Positions 42,033-51,235 of a stretch of 64,000 bases of DNA are shown here, piece after piece; the first letter of the stretch is position 1; each line of letters begins with the position of its first letter. The stretch is taken from assembly GCF_004022485.1 (NCBI RefSeq), contig NZ_CP034951.1:1178001-1242000 (forward strand). Direction: 5' to 3'. This DNA comes from Aequorivita sp. H23M31 (GTDB taxonomy: Bacteria > Bacteroidota > Bacteroidia > Flavobacteriales > Flavobacteriaceae). Below the pieces are notes generated by a model, which was not told where the DNA came from, searched no databases, and saw only the letters and a list, made by a program, of their open reading frames with translations. Both the position numbers and the translations under genes were made by a program.

Positions 42033-42734
42033 TTAATTATCGGCTATTTTTTTATTCCAGTAAGAAGATAGATCCAAATAATCAATTGGAAATGAGGGCT
42101 TCTGTCTAACCAAAATACCTTCTTGAAAGGATCTCTGTAGAATATCTTCGATTAAGTAGTCCTCCTTTACCTCGTAGGGCTGGTATTCTTCCTTTAAAGA
42201 TATTTCAAACATATTGGCAGTGACGTTGTACCAAAAGGCCCTCCAACCAGTTCGTAGCTCCCTAATAAGATCAAAAGCTGTGTGTCCTGTCTGGCGATGA
42301 ATCAGTTTAATTAAGATCTGGCCTTCGCTATGGGTAAGATTTTTAAGCTGATCGGAAAATTCGCCTTCCACATATTTTTGAACCAGCTTAGCATACTTTT
42401 TCTTATCCCTATTTCTTTCAATAGTATTTAGGCGCTCTTTCATTACAGTAAGTCTTTCAGCCGCCAATTTAGCATAGGGATAAACCTTCCGTGTTTTACG
42501 TCGTAAAATGAGATAACGTCTTCGGTCATTTTCAGTTTTGAAATGAAGTTTATCCAATAATATCACTTCATCTAGATTTATAATATCCCTGGCTAAAGTA
42601 TCCCCTTCAATAATATAGTAAACAACCTCGGTAGAATCGGGCCGTTTTGTCAAAATTTCGGATCCTTTCTGTGCGTGGGAATGCGAAAGACCGAAAAAGA
42701 CAAAAAATACATATATATAAAAAGGAGATTTCAT
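42033..42734 (-). CDS. DUF4294 domain exported protein
   Basis: A 233-residue protein with a signal peptide (MKSPFYIYVFFVFFGLSHSHAQ) and the DUF4294 core (DEVILLDKLHFKTENDRRRYLILRRKTRKVYPYAKLAAERL...TRQTGHTAFDLI-like region and FWYNVTANMFEISLKEEY). The middle is strongly basic and helical. The family is restricted to Bacteroidota and has no assigned function; it often lies beside an M42 peptidase gene, as here (divergent). Confidence 0.85.
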   Translation of the reverse strand: MKSPFYIYVFFVFFGLSHSHAQKGSEILTKRPDSTEVVYYIIEGDTLARDIINLDEVILLDKLHFKTENDRRRYLILRRKTRKVYPYAKLAAERLTVMKERLNTIERNRDKKKYAKLVQKYVEGEFSDQLKNLTHSEGQILIKLIHRQTGHTAFDLIRELRTGWRAFWYNVTANMFEISLKEEYQPYEVKEDYLIEDILQRSFQEGILVRQKPSFPIDYLDLSSYWNKKIADN

Positions 42735-42793
42735 AGAAGTAAAGTTATCTGAATTTGGTATCCAAAAAACATTCCAAAAATAAGCAAAATGTC

Positions 42794-42823
42794 TTGTCCC
42801 TGCCTATTTAATCCTTAATTTTG
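42794..42823 (+). promoter_or_regulatory. Promoter of the M42 peptidase gene
   Basis: TTG (42794-42796), 19 bases, TAATTTTG (42816-42823): a full TTG-N19-TAnnTTTG match, with the peptidase ATG 30 bases downstream. Confidence 0.75.
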
Positions 42824-42853
42824 CCGACTCAAACCAAGATAGAGTTATAAGCC

Positions 42854-43939
42854 ATGAAGACTTCAATCCTTACCGAAAAATCGCTTACTTTTCTAGAGAA
42901 TTATTTGAATAATGCATCCCCTACTGGCTACGAATGGAATGGGCAGAAGATCTGGATGGAATATTTAAAACCATACGTAGATGAATTTTTTACAGATACC
43001 TATGGAACAGCGGTAGCGGTTATAAATCCAAAGGCGAAATTTCGAGTAGTAATTGAAGGTCATGCTGATGAAATATCCTGGTATGTAAATTACATTAGCG
43101 ATAATGGTTTATTATATGTTATAAGAAACGGAGGAAGTGACCACCAAATCGCCCCTTCAAAAATAGTAGATATCCATACCAAGAAAGGCATTTTAAAAGG
43201 TGTCTTTGGTTGGCCGGCAATCCATACGCGTGACAAATCCAAGGAAGAACCACCGAAACCAGAAAATATTTTTATTGATGTAGGTGCAAAGGATAAAGCC
43301 GAGGTAGATCAAATGGGAATACATGTAGGTTGCGTAATTACTTATCCAGATCAGTTTCACATTTTGAACGAGGATAAATTTGTTTGTAGGGCTTTGGATA
43401 ATCGTATGGGCGGTTTTATGATCGCTGAGGTAGCCAGACTTTTAAAGGAAAGAAACATTTCGTTACCATTTGGACTTTACGTAACAAATTCAGTCCAGGA
43501 AGAAATTGGTCTTAGAGGTGCCGAAATGATTGCGGACCGAATAAAACCGAATGTGGCTATCATAACCGATGTTACTCATGATACCACCACTCCAATGATC
43601 GATAAGAAGAAAGAAGGACATGCTGAAATCGGTTCAGGTCCTGTTATTGCTTATGCTCCTGCGGTACAACAAAAATTACGAGATCTAATCGTAGATACAG
43701 CGGAAAAAAATATGATTCCTTTTCAAAGAGCCGCCCTTTCTCGAGCAACTGGAACTGATACAGATGCCTTTGCTTACAGTAATGGTGGTGTTGCCAGCGC
43801 TTTGATCTCACTCCCGTTGCGATATATGCATACTACCGTTGAAATGGTACATCGAGATGACGTAGAAAATGTTATCAAATTGATCTATGAGACTCTTCTA
43901 AAAATAAAAGACGGAGAGACTTTCAGCTATTTTGATTAG
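42854..43939 (+). CDS. M42 family metallo-aminopeptidase
   Basis: A 361-residue dinuclear-zinc peptidase. Metal ligands and catalytic residues appear in order: VIEGHADEISW (His70), CRALDNRMGG (bridging Asp), the catalytic Glu in VQEEIGLRGA, and ITDVTHDTTTP (Asp). A late His in PLRYMHTTVEMVHRDD completes the site. M42 enzymes (TET/FrvX-like) form large hollow oligomers and trim peptides in the cytoplasm. The older label endoglucanase for this family is wrong. Monocistronic, with a good promoter at 42794-42823. Confidence 0.94.
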   Translation: MKTSILTEKSLTFLENYLNNASPTGYEWNGQKIWMEYLKPYVDEFFTDTYGTAVAVINPKAKFRVVIEGHADEISWYVNYISDNGLLYVIRNGGSDHQIAPSKIVDIHTKKGILKGVFGWPAIHTRDKSKEEPPKPENIFIDVGAKDKAEVDQMGIHVGCVITYPDQFHILNEDKFVCRALDNRMGGFMIAEVARLLKERNISLPFGLYVTNSVQEEIGLRGAEMIADRIKPNVAIITDVTHDTTTPMIDKKKEGHAEIGSGPVIAYAPAVQQKLRDLIVDTAEKNMIPFQRAALSRATGTDTDAFAYSNGGVASALISLPLRYMHTTVEMVHRDDVENVIKLIYETLLKIKDGETFSYFD

Positions 43940-44095
43940 TTCTCTCCGCAAACTGCCAAAAGAGGTAGCTCGGACAATTCCATAAGGGGAGGACAATAGA
44001 AAAGCGAAAGACAGTGTAATCAACGAATAGTTATTTCAAAAGCATTGTTTAAATTCTATAGAGAGGAAGTAAATTCCCTCTGGAAATTTTCTTCA

Positions 44096-45472
44096 TTAAT
44101 ACCCGGCTTTCAATTTTGCAAAATAAATCCTCGCCTCTCTTATAACTCTTGGAGCAAGGATTACGGTTGCCGTCATAGTGGGAATAGCCATGAGAGCAAA
44201 GAAAGTATCTATTAAGTTTATCATCATACTTAAAGATGTGGTGGCACCTATTATTATACTCAATATATAGAAGTAATTGTATATGCCCTTATTCTTGGCT
44301 CCAAAGAGAAATGACATACACTTGGTTCCATAATACGAATAAGAAAATAAGGAGGAAATACTAAAAATGGCTATACAGACCATCAAACCATATTTCCCAA
44401 TAATGGGAAGGCTCTCTTCGAAGGCCGATGCCGTTAAACTTACCCCATTCGCATCGCTACTCTGCCAAACTCCTGTCACCAAAATTGCAAGTGCTGTTAA
44501 AGTGCAGATCACTAATGTATCTATTGCAGGTCCTAACATTGCCACCAATCCCTCCCTAATAGGCTCGTTGGTTTTGGCCGCGCCGTGTGCCATTGGAGCT
44601 GTACCGATGCCTGCTTCATTAGAAAATGCTCCTCTTCGAATTCCCAAAATTATTATACCGCCTACCACACCACCCAAAAAGGCATCTCCCTTATAAAAAT
44701 TTGCAGAAAAGGCATCGGTAAAAATGAACGCTAGGTATTCGGGAACTACATCAATATGTACAATTAAAATGGCAGCCACGAGCACAAAATAAAGAATTGC
44801 CATTGCCGGAACCAACTTTGACGCGGTTTTGCTAATTCGGGATAGACCTCCCAAAATAACTATGGCTGTCAATGTTGCCAGGACAATACCAATTACAAAA
44901 TCTGTCTGGAGACCCCTGTATAGGCCCATAGGTTTTAAGACAATATCGTTAATTGCTTGGGTAAGCTGGTTGGCATTAAATACCGGCAATGCCCCCACCA
45001 AACCTGCGATACTGAAAAAAGCGGCGAGAGGAAACCATTTTTTACCCAAGCCCTCCATTATAAAATACATAGGACCTCCTTGGATTTTCCCCTCGCTATC
45101 AACACCTCTGTAAAGAATTGCCAAGGTTGCGGTAAAAAACTTGGTGGACATTCCAATTACAGCACTAATCCACATCCAAAAAACTGCTCCAGGCCCACCA
45201 ATCGAAATTGCGACCGCTACGCCAGCGATGTTTCCCATTCCCACAGTCGCAGAAAGTGCGGTAGCCAGAGCCTGAAAGTGGGTGATTTCCCCTGCATCAG
45301 ATTCGTTGTCATATTTCCCTTTCAAAATCGCAATTGCGTGACCCAAATAAAGAAATGGCAAAAATCTAATTCGAATTATAAGGTAAAGCCCCCCTCCTAT
45401 CAGAATAATTAACAAAGGTAATCCCCAGGCAAGGGAAGCCATTTCAGAAATTATATAATCAAATTTTTCCAA
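44096..45472 (-). CDS. Alanine/sodium symporter (AGCS family)
   Basis: A 458-residue transporter with about 11 helices. The segments TALSATVGMGNIAGVAVAISIGGPGAVFWMW, QGGPMYFIMEGLG and RRGAFSNEAGIGTAPMAHGAA are AGCS signatures and contain the substrate and sodium sites. It imports alanine or glycine with sodium across the inner membrane. It stands alone, divergent from the PagL-like gene. Confidence 0.94.
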   Translation of the reverse strand: MEKFDYIISEMASLAWGLPLLIILIGGGLYLIIRIRFLPFLYLGHAIAILKGKYDNESDAGEITHFQALATALSATVGMGNIAGVAVAISIGGPGAVFWMWISAVIGMSTKFFTATLAILYRGVDSEGKIQGGPMYFIMEGLGKKWFPLAAFFSIAGLVGALPVFNANQLTQAINDIVLKPMGLYRGLQTDFVIGIVLATLTAIVILGGLSRISKTASKLVPAMAILYFVLVAAILIVHIDVVPEYLAFIFTDAFSANFYKGDAFLGGVVGGIIILGIRRGAFSNEAGIGTAPMAHGAAKTNEPIREGLVAMLGPAIDTLVICTLTALAILVTGVWQSSDANGVSLTASAFEESLPIIGKYGLMVCIAIFSISSLFSYSYYGTKCMSFLFGAKNKGIYNYFYILSIIIGATTSLSMMINLIDTFFALMAIPTMTATVILAPRVIREARIYFAKLKAGY

Positions 45473-45552
45473 TATGGATTTATAAAAATTCCAACTAAAT
45501 GTACCATTAATATTTTAAAAATTAATCTATAAATTGTTACTTGCAGCACCAA

Positions 45553-46812
45553 ATGAAGAACCTAACCATCGTTTTCTTTCTATTCTTATGCGGTTTGACC
45601 ATGGGCCAAAATGAAGGAGAGTGGAAAAATAGCGCGTTTACATTTACACCTGAAATTCTCTTCGGAAAAACAATGGAAGGTAATGAAGGATTTCCTTCAA
45701 CTAGATTTCAAAAACAGATCGTTTTAAGTTTTGGCCGATATCATACAAATGATCCACAACAATGGGCACAACAGTTAAAAGGTCCTAAAACCGGAATCTC
45801 TATGGGCGTTACCGATTTCGGAAATTTGGACACTCTGGGTTTAGCATTTTCTGTTTTGCCTTTTATTGAATTTAAGGTATTTGGAAATGAGCGCCTAACC
45901 TTCCAAACTGCAATGGGTGCTTCCTATTCTACAAAAAAGCATGATCCTGAAACCAACCCGCAAAATAACGTTGTTACCACTGATTTAACTTGGGCTTTTC
46001 GCTCCTATTTTTACTATATGTTTTTAAGAGGTGACAATATTGATTGGCGATTGGGTCTAGGCTATTCCCATCATTCCAATGGCCATATGCGACTATTGAA
46101 TATTGGTTTTAATTCATTTTTAGTAAGCCTTTCCGCAGATATAAAAAACCCGTTGAAATACCCCGAAAACGAGAACGCCATCCTACCTAATTATAATCAA
46201 ACCGTGTACGATTATTTTGCATTTCGAGGAGGATTTGGACAGAATGTTCTGGGTGTTGCGATTAATGACCGGCAAAACGTTTATACCATTGCGGGAGAAT
46301 ATGGACGAGTGTACAACAATACCTATAAAGTAGGAATTGGATTTTACGCTAGGCTATATGAGCATTATCATAACTATATTATAGACAATGAGTCATTGGT
46401 ACAGACCGGAAGGGAATTTGAGTATTTTAAAGACAATCCACTGTACTACGCCTCAAATTTGGGAATTAGTATCCACGGTGAAGTTTTCTTAAATCACATA
46501 GGGATTGATCTGCAACTGGGATATAATATCTATAAACCCGCCTATAAACTCGATTACCGGATAAATGAAGGTTGGGAAAATACACCTCGGGAAATTCCCA
46601 CCGATTGGGTATTGGGAGATCTCAATTTCAAGTATAAAATCAAACATCGAATATCCTCCAGAATAGGATTAAAATACTATTTAATAGGAATGGAAAACTC
46701 CCCGAAAAACAACTTTTATCTGGGTGCACATCTTAGTGCCAATTTGGGCCAGGCCGATTTCAGCGAATTGAGTTTTGGATATGTTTACAATTTTAATTTT
46801 CGGGAAAGATAG
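45553..46812 (+). CDS. Acyloxyacyl hydrolase / PagL-like lipid A deacylase
   Basis: I choose the ATG at 45553 (MKNLTIVFFLFLCGLTMGQ, signal peptide) over an upstream TTG; the product has 419 residues. The middle segment RLGLGYSHHSNGHM carries the His-Ser pair expected for the PagL catalytic site, and amphipathic strands with aromatic girdles (FRSYFYYMFLRG, YYASNLGISIHGEV, LSFGYVYNFNF) fit an outer-membrane beta-barrel. PagL-type enzymes remove the 3-O acyl chain of lipid A. The protein is about twice the length of Pseudomonas PagL, as are its Bacteroidota relatives. Activity is inferred from the family. Confidence 0.78.
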   Translation: MKNLTIVFFLFLCGLTMGQNEGEWKNSAFTFTPEILFGKTMEGNEGFPSTRFQKQIVLSFGRYHTNDPQQWAQQLKGPKTGISMGVTDFGNLDTLGLAFSVLPFIEFKVFGNERLTFQTAMGASYSTKKHDPETNPQNNVVTTDLTWAFRSYFYYMFLRGDNIDWRLGLGYSHHSNGHMRLLNIGFNSFLVSLSADIKNPLKYPENENAILPNYNQTVYDYFAFRGGFGQNVLGVAINDRQNVYTIAGEYGRVYNNTYKVGIGFYARLYEHYHNYIIDNESLVQTGREFEYFKDNPLYYASNLGISIHGEVFLNHIGIDLQLGYNIYKPAYKLDYRINEGWENTPREIPTDWVLGDLNFKYKIKHRISSRIGLKYYLIGMENSPKNNFYLGAHLSANLGQADFSELSFGYVYNFNFRER

Positions 46813-46943
46813 AACTCGGGTAAAAGAACCAAAACCGCTGCACTGTTAGAACCTATACCGCTACGCTACAATACTAAGGACTGCTTCGCTACAAGAACTA
46901 AACCAGACACCAAGAACCATGACTAATGAATAATGTCTAATAT

Positions 46944-47891
46944 CTATTTTAAATACTCCAGCACGTTTTTTTCTATTCGCTGATGAATATTAGATACGTC
47001 GGCTTTTACGAAGGTTTCACCGGTAATGTTTTCGTAGAGCTCAATATATCTTTCTGAGACACTATGAATATATTCGTCAGTCATTACGGGAACTGTTTGT
47101 CCTTCCAAACCTTGGAAGCCATTTTCGATAAGCCATTGGCGAACGAACTCTTTAGAAAGCTGTTTTTGAGGCTCGTTGTTTTTTTGGCGTAACTCATATC
47201 CGTCAGCATAAAAATAACGGGAGGAATCTGGGGTATGGATTTCATCGATCAATACGATTTCGCCATTTTTCGTTTTGCCGAATTCATATTTAGTATCCAC
47301 TAAAATCAATCCTCTTTTTGACGCAATTTCGCTACCTCTTTTAAAGAGTTTATGGGTGTAATCCTCGAGCTGGCGATAATCCTCTTCGGAAACTATACCT
47401 CTTTTTATAATATCCTCTCTTGAAATATCCTCATCGTGATCGCCCATTTCGGCTTTTGTTGCCGGTGTTATGATGGACTCTGGAAATTTATCATTTTCCT
47501 TCATACCTTCAGGCATCGATACACCACAGAGCATTCTTTTACCCAACTTGTATTCCCGTGCTGCGTGTCCACTTAAGTAACCGCGGATTACCATTTCAAC
47601 CTTAAAAGGTTCGCAGGCTTCGCCTATAGCAACATTTGGATCGGGAACGGCTATTAACCAATTGGGAACAATATCTTTGGTAGCCTCCATCATTTTGGTG
47701 GCTATTTGATTCAATATTTGCCCTTTGTAGGGAATTCCTTTTGGCATAACAACATCAAATGCACTGAGCCTATCTGTTGCAACCATTAAAAGCAGGTTGT
47801 TCTCCAAAGTATAAACTTCACGGACTTTTCCGTGATAAACTCGTTTTTGGCCTGGGAAATTGAAGTTAGTGGAGATAATGGTATTACTCAT
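46944..47891 (-). CDS. purC: Phosphoribosylaminoimidazole-succinocarboxamide synthase
   Basis: A 315-residue SAICAR synthase joining aspartate to CAIR with ATP in purine synthesis. Signatures: [55 protein letters not shown] and [11 protein letters not shown]. The length matches the longer (yeast-like/Bacteroidota) form. It is downstream of phoH on the same strand with 80 bases between; the pair is a common Flavobacteriaceae arrangement. Confidence 0.97.
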   Translation of the reverse strand: MSNTIISTNFNFPGQKRVYHGKVREVYTLENNLLLMVATDRLSAFDVVMPKGIPYKGQILNQIATKMMEATKDIVPNWLIAVPDPNVAIGEACEPFKVEMVIRGYLSGHAAREYKLGKRMLCGVSMPEGMKENDKFPESIITPATKAEMGDHDEDISREDIIKRGIVSEEDYRQLEDYTHKLFKRGSEIASKRGLILVDTKYEFGKTKNGEIVLIDEIHTPDSSRYFYADGYELRQKNNEPQKQLSKEFVRQWLIENGFQGLEGQTVPVMTDEYIHSVSERYIELYENITGETFVKADVSNIHQRIEKNVLEYLK

Positions 47892-47971
47892 TTTAGAATT
47901 TAGATTTACGATTGACGATTTTAGATTTACGGATGACGATAAACAAATATTAATTAATCCAACACTTCCCC

Positions 47972-48925
47972 CTAATCAACATTTTCAATTTTTCTGTAGG
48001 CTGCTATCACTTCCTTAACTAGACGATGACGAATAACGTCTTTATCATCCAAATAAATCATTCCCACTCCATCAACATCTTTTAAGACCAACAATGCTTC
48101 TTTTAGACCCGAGGTTACGCGACGTGGCAAGTCAATCTGTCCGGGATCTCCTGTGATCATAAACTTGGCATTTTTTCCCATTCGGGTGAGAAACATCTTC
48201 ATCTGGGCATGAGTGGTGTTTTGGGCTTCATCCAAAATCACAAAGGCGTTGTCCAAAGTACGGCCGCGCATAAATGCCAAAGGCGCTATCTGAATTACCC
48301 CAGTTTCAATATGTGAAGCGAGCTTTTCCGCAGGAATCATATCGCGAAGAGCATCATACAAAGGCTGCATATAGGGATCTAATTTCTCCTTTAAATCTCC
48401 GGGCAAAAAGCCAAGGTTCTCCCCCGCTTCAACCGCTGGTCGTGTCAATATTATCCGTTTGACGTCCTTATCTTTTAATGCTTTGACAGCCAATGCCACG
48501 CCCGTATAGGTCTTCCCTGTACCTGCTGGGCCAACGGCAAAAACCATATCATTCTTATTCATTAAGGCAACCAATTTTCGTTGGTTTGCCGTTAATGGTT
48601 TTACAGGTTTTCCACTTACCCCGTGTACAATCACTTCGCCGCTACCTGCAGGAGTTTCATATTCCTCCCTATTTCGGCTTAGTAAAACCCGTTCGATAAC
48701 GTTTTCGTCAATTTTATTGTACTTGGCATATTGCTCCAAAAGCATCGTAATTCGCCTATCAAATTCCTCTAGGACTTCTTCATCACCATAGGCCTTAATT
48801 TTGTTGCCCCTAGCTACAATTTTCAATTTTGGAAAATACTTCTTCAACAATTCAATATTGGCGTTTTCCTGTCCGAAGAATTCCCTTGGGCCAATGTCGG
48901 TAAGTTCAATTATCAGTTCGTTCAA
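47972..48925 (-). CDS. PhoH family ATPase
   Basis: A 317-residue protein. An N-terminal KH-like segment ([20 protein letters not shown]) is followed by a P-loop ([15 protein letters not shown], Lys138), a Walker B ([10 protein letters not shown]) and a sensor segment ([16 protein letters not shown]). PhoH proteins bind RNA and ATP and are thought to act in RNA processing or stress response; the name from phosphate starvation is historical. Located upstream of purC, divergent from the SAM hydrolase gene. Confidence 0.93.
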   Translation of the reverse strand: MNELIIELTDIGPREFFGQENANIELLKKYFPKLKIVARGNKIKAYGDEEVLEEFDRRITMLLEQYAKYNKIDENVIERVLLSRNREEYETPAGSGEVIVHGVSGKPVKPLTANQRKLVALMNKNDMVFAVGPAGTGKTYTGVALAVKALKDKDVKRIILTRPAVEAGENLGFLPGDLKEKLDPYMQPLYDALRDMIPAEKLASHIETGVIQIAPLAFMRGRTLDNAFVILDEAQNTTHAQMKMFLTRMGKNAKFMITGDPGQIDLPRRVTSGLKEALLVLKDVDGVGMIYLDDKDVIRHRLVKEVIAAYRKIENVD

Positions 48926-49075
48926 AAGGCGGTGCTTTATTTTAAATGTTTAAAATGGCAATTAGTTTTAGGCTATAATATTAAGATAAAAAACCTTTAA
49001 ATCTGAAATAAATCTGGTCCTCCACATCTTCTAAAATTGTTCCACATTATTATTGGTTTATTACCCCAAAATAGT

Positions 49076-49106
49076 TTTTCCTACTAACAAAAGTAACCTA
49101 TTTTTG
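49076..49106 (+). promoter_or_regulatory. Putative promoter of the SAM hydrolase gene
   Basis: TTTT (three of four for -33 TTTG), 19 bases, TATTTTTG (49099-49106), 36 bases before the ATG. Confidence 0.5.
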
Positions 49107-49142
49107 TCGTACTTGTTTTAATAAAATATCAACAATTCCCAT

Positions 49143-49985
49143 ATGGCGATTATCACACTTACAACGGACTTCGGAGAAAAGGACCACTTTGTTGGCGCAG
49201 TCAAAGGGGCGATATATACCGAATTGGAAGATGTAAAAATTGTTGATATCTCCCACTCCATTGCTCCGTTCCATCTTCATGAGGCTTCCTATATTATTCA
49301 AAGTGCCTATAAAAGTTTTCCAAAGGGAACGATCCATATAATTGGTGTGGATTCCGAATTAAACCCTGAAAACAAGCATATTGCTGTCCTACTGGACGAT
49401 CATTATTTTATTTGTGCGGATAATGGGATAATATCCATGTTAATTGCGGAAATACGACCCGAGAAAATTGTAGAAATCAATATCCACGATCGCATTATAA
49501 GTAATTTTCCGGTATTGGATGTTTTTGTAAAGGTGGCGGGACATATTGCCCGGGGAGGAACGTTGGATGTCATTGGAAAGGTCACAACGGAAATCAAGGA
49601 GATGACTGGAATCCGTCCAGTGGTGAACAGGAACGGTTCGCAGATTATTGGAAATATTATCTATATTGACAATTATGGGAATGCCATAAGCAATATAAGC
49701 AAAAAGCTTTTTGAACAGGTTGGACGTGGTAGGGATTTCATTATTGCGGCAAGGTCTATTAAAATTACTAAGATCAATGCAAATTATAGCGACGCCATTA
49801 ATTTTGATCTTCCCGCGGATAGACGGGAGGAGGGTGGAAAAAAATTGGCTCTTTGGAATTCCTCAAATTATTTGGAATTGGCCATTTACAAGAGCAACCC
49901 CTCAACAGTGGGAGGAGCCTCAAGCCTAATTGGATTGGGTTTCCGTGATTCTTTTACGGTTAATTTTGTTTCCGATGCATTATAA
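49143..49985 (+). CDS. S-adenosylmethionine hydrolase (DUF62/SAM hydroxide adenosyltransferase)
   Basis: A 280-residue protein of the fluorinase/chlorinase superfamily. TLTTDFGEKDHFVGAVKG holds the conserved Asp9, VDISHSIAPFHLHEASY and GVDSELN follow, and DNYGNAISNI near residue 180 is the adenosyl site of the C-terminal domain. The halogenase-specific loop cannot be judged; housekeeping members use water or hydroxide and produce adenosine and methionine. This gene, the monooxygenase and gldFG form a run on the plus strand that is conserved in Flavobacteriaceae. Confidence 0.92.
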   Translation: MAIITLTTDFGEKDHFVGAVKGAIYTELEDVKIVDISHSIAPFHLHEASYIIQSAYKSFPKGTIHIIGVDSELNPENKHIAVLLDDHYFICADNGIISMLIAEIRPEKIVEINIHDRIISNFPVLDVFVKVAGHIARGGTLDVIGKVTTEIKEMTGIRPVVNRNGSQIIGNIIYIDNYGNAISNISKKLFEQVGRGRDFIIAARSIKITKINANYSDAINFDLPADRREEGGKKLALWNSSNYLELAIYKSNPSTVGGASSLIGLGFRDSFTVNFVSDAL

Positions 49986-50121
49986 CGTGCCTCGGCTTCG
50001 CTTTTAGAACTTAGGTCGATAAACTCATTAACTTTGGCCCCATGCTTCGACTAGCGCACCATCCTTGTTCACACGTCTTTATTGAATTGTTGACGGCAGG
50101 GATCAACTTTAAATAGGAGAT

Positions 50122-50418
50122 ATGTTTACGCGAATTGTAAAAATGACATTTAGAAAGGAGGAGACGCCTACATTTCTAGCCAATTTTGATAAGGTTAAGG
50201 AAAAGATATGCAATTTTGATGGCTGTTGCTTTTTGGAACTGTATAGGGATAAAAATGATGATACAATCTTCTTTACCTATAGCCGTTGGAGAGATGTGGA
50301 AGCTTTGGAGAATTACAGAAAAAGTGACCTCTTTAGAGATGTGTGGAGTAAAACAAAGCCTTTGTTCCGCGAAGGAGCGGAAGCTTGGAGCGTGGATACA
50401 CTAGTGAGTATCCCCTGA
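50122..50418 (+). CDS. Antibiotic biosynthesis monooxygenase (ABM) domain protein
   Basis: A 98-residue ferredoxin-like fold protein (FTRIVKMTFRKEETPTFLANF...CCFLELYRDKNDDTIFFTYSRWRDVEALENYRKSDLFRDVW). The strand-helix order and the W-x-x-x-E-A-L-x-x-Y signature fit the ABM/quinol monooxygenase (YgiN-like) family, which works as a dimer on small aromatic compounds or heme. The substrate is unknown. Confidence 0.85.
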   Translation: MFTRIVKMTFRKEETPTFLANFDKVKEKICNFDGCCFLELYRDKNDDTIFFTYSRWRDVEALENYRKSDLFRDVWSKTKPLFREGAEAWSVDTLVSIP

Positions 50419-50527
50419 GTTTAAGTGATAAATTCGGAATAATGATGGCGCTTCCACAGGCTTAATTATAATCTCAAATTTTGAGCCTTTAACTTGAAAC
50501 AAGAAATTAGAAACTGGAAAACCTAAA

Positions 50528-51235
50528 ATGATACCAATTATAAAACGTGAAATTAATTCCTTTTTTTCCAGTACGATTGGGTATTTGGTCATTGCGGTGT
50601 TTTTGGTAATTAACGGGTTGTTTCTCTGGCTTTTTAACGGAAATTTCAATATTCTCGATTCGGGATTTGCAGATCTTTCTCCCTATTTTGAACTTGCACC
50701 TTGGGTTTTGCTTTTTCTGATTCCTGCTGTTTGCATGCGAGCATTCAGTGATGAAATGAAAATGGGAACAATGGAACTTCTTTTGACCAAGCCAATTTCT
50801 TTAAAGGAGATTGTACTGGGCAAATATTTTGGAGCTGTTATATTAATTATTATCGCACTTATTCCCACCTTACTTTACGTGTATACCATATCTGAATTAG
50901 GTAATCCGATTGGGAATTTGGATGTAGGAAGCACTGTTGGTTCTTATATCGGACTGCTTTTTTTGGTATTTGCATACACCTCCATCGGAATCTTTTCCTC
51001 TACACTCTCACAAAATCAGATTGTGGCATTTATCGTAGCGGTTTTTCTATGTTTTGCACTTTATTACGGATTTGAAGGTTTCAATTCTTCATCATTTAAT
51101 ATTTCACAATTAGGAATGAAAGCCCATTTTGATAGTGTAGCACGTGGAGTTTTAGATACTCGGGATTTATTGTATTTCCTAAGTATGACCGTGTTTTTTA
51201 TAGGAATAACAATTTTTAAATTGAAGAAACAATAA
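50528..51235 (+). CDS. gldF: Gliding motility ABC transporter permease GldF
   Basis: A 235-residue permease with six hydrophobic helices. The start MIPIIKREINSFFSSTIGYLVIAVFLV and the segment MGTMELLLTKPISLKEIVLGKYFGA are typical of ABC-2 permeases and of GldF. With GldG and the separately encoded ATPase GldA it forms an ABC transporter reported to be needed for gliding in Flavobacterium johnsoniae but missing in some gliding species. The stop codon overlaps the gldG start (TAATG), so the two are translationally coupled. Confidence 0.93.
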   Translation: MIPIIKREINSFFSSTIGYLVIAVFLVINGLFLWLFNGNFNILDSGFADLSPYFELAPWVLLFLIPAVCMRAFSDEMKMGTMELLLTKPISLKEIVLGKYFGAVILIIIALIPTLLYVYTISELGNPIGNLDVGSTVGSYIGLLFLVFAYTSIGIFSSTLSQNQIVAFIVAVFLCFALYYGFEGFNSSSFNISQLGMKAHFDSVARGVLDTRDLLYFLSMTVFFIGITIFKLKKQ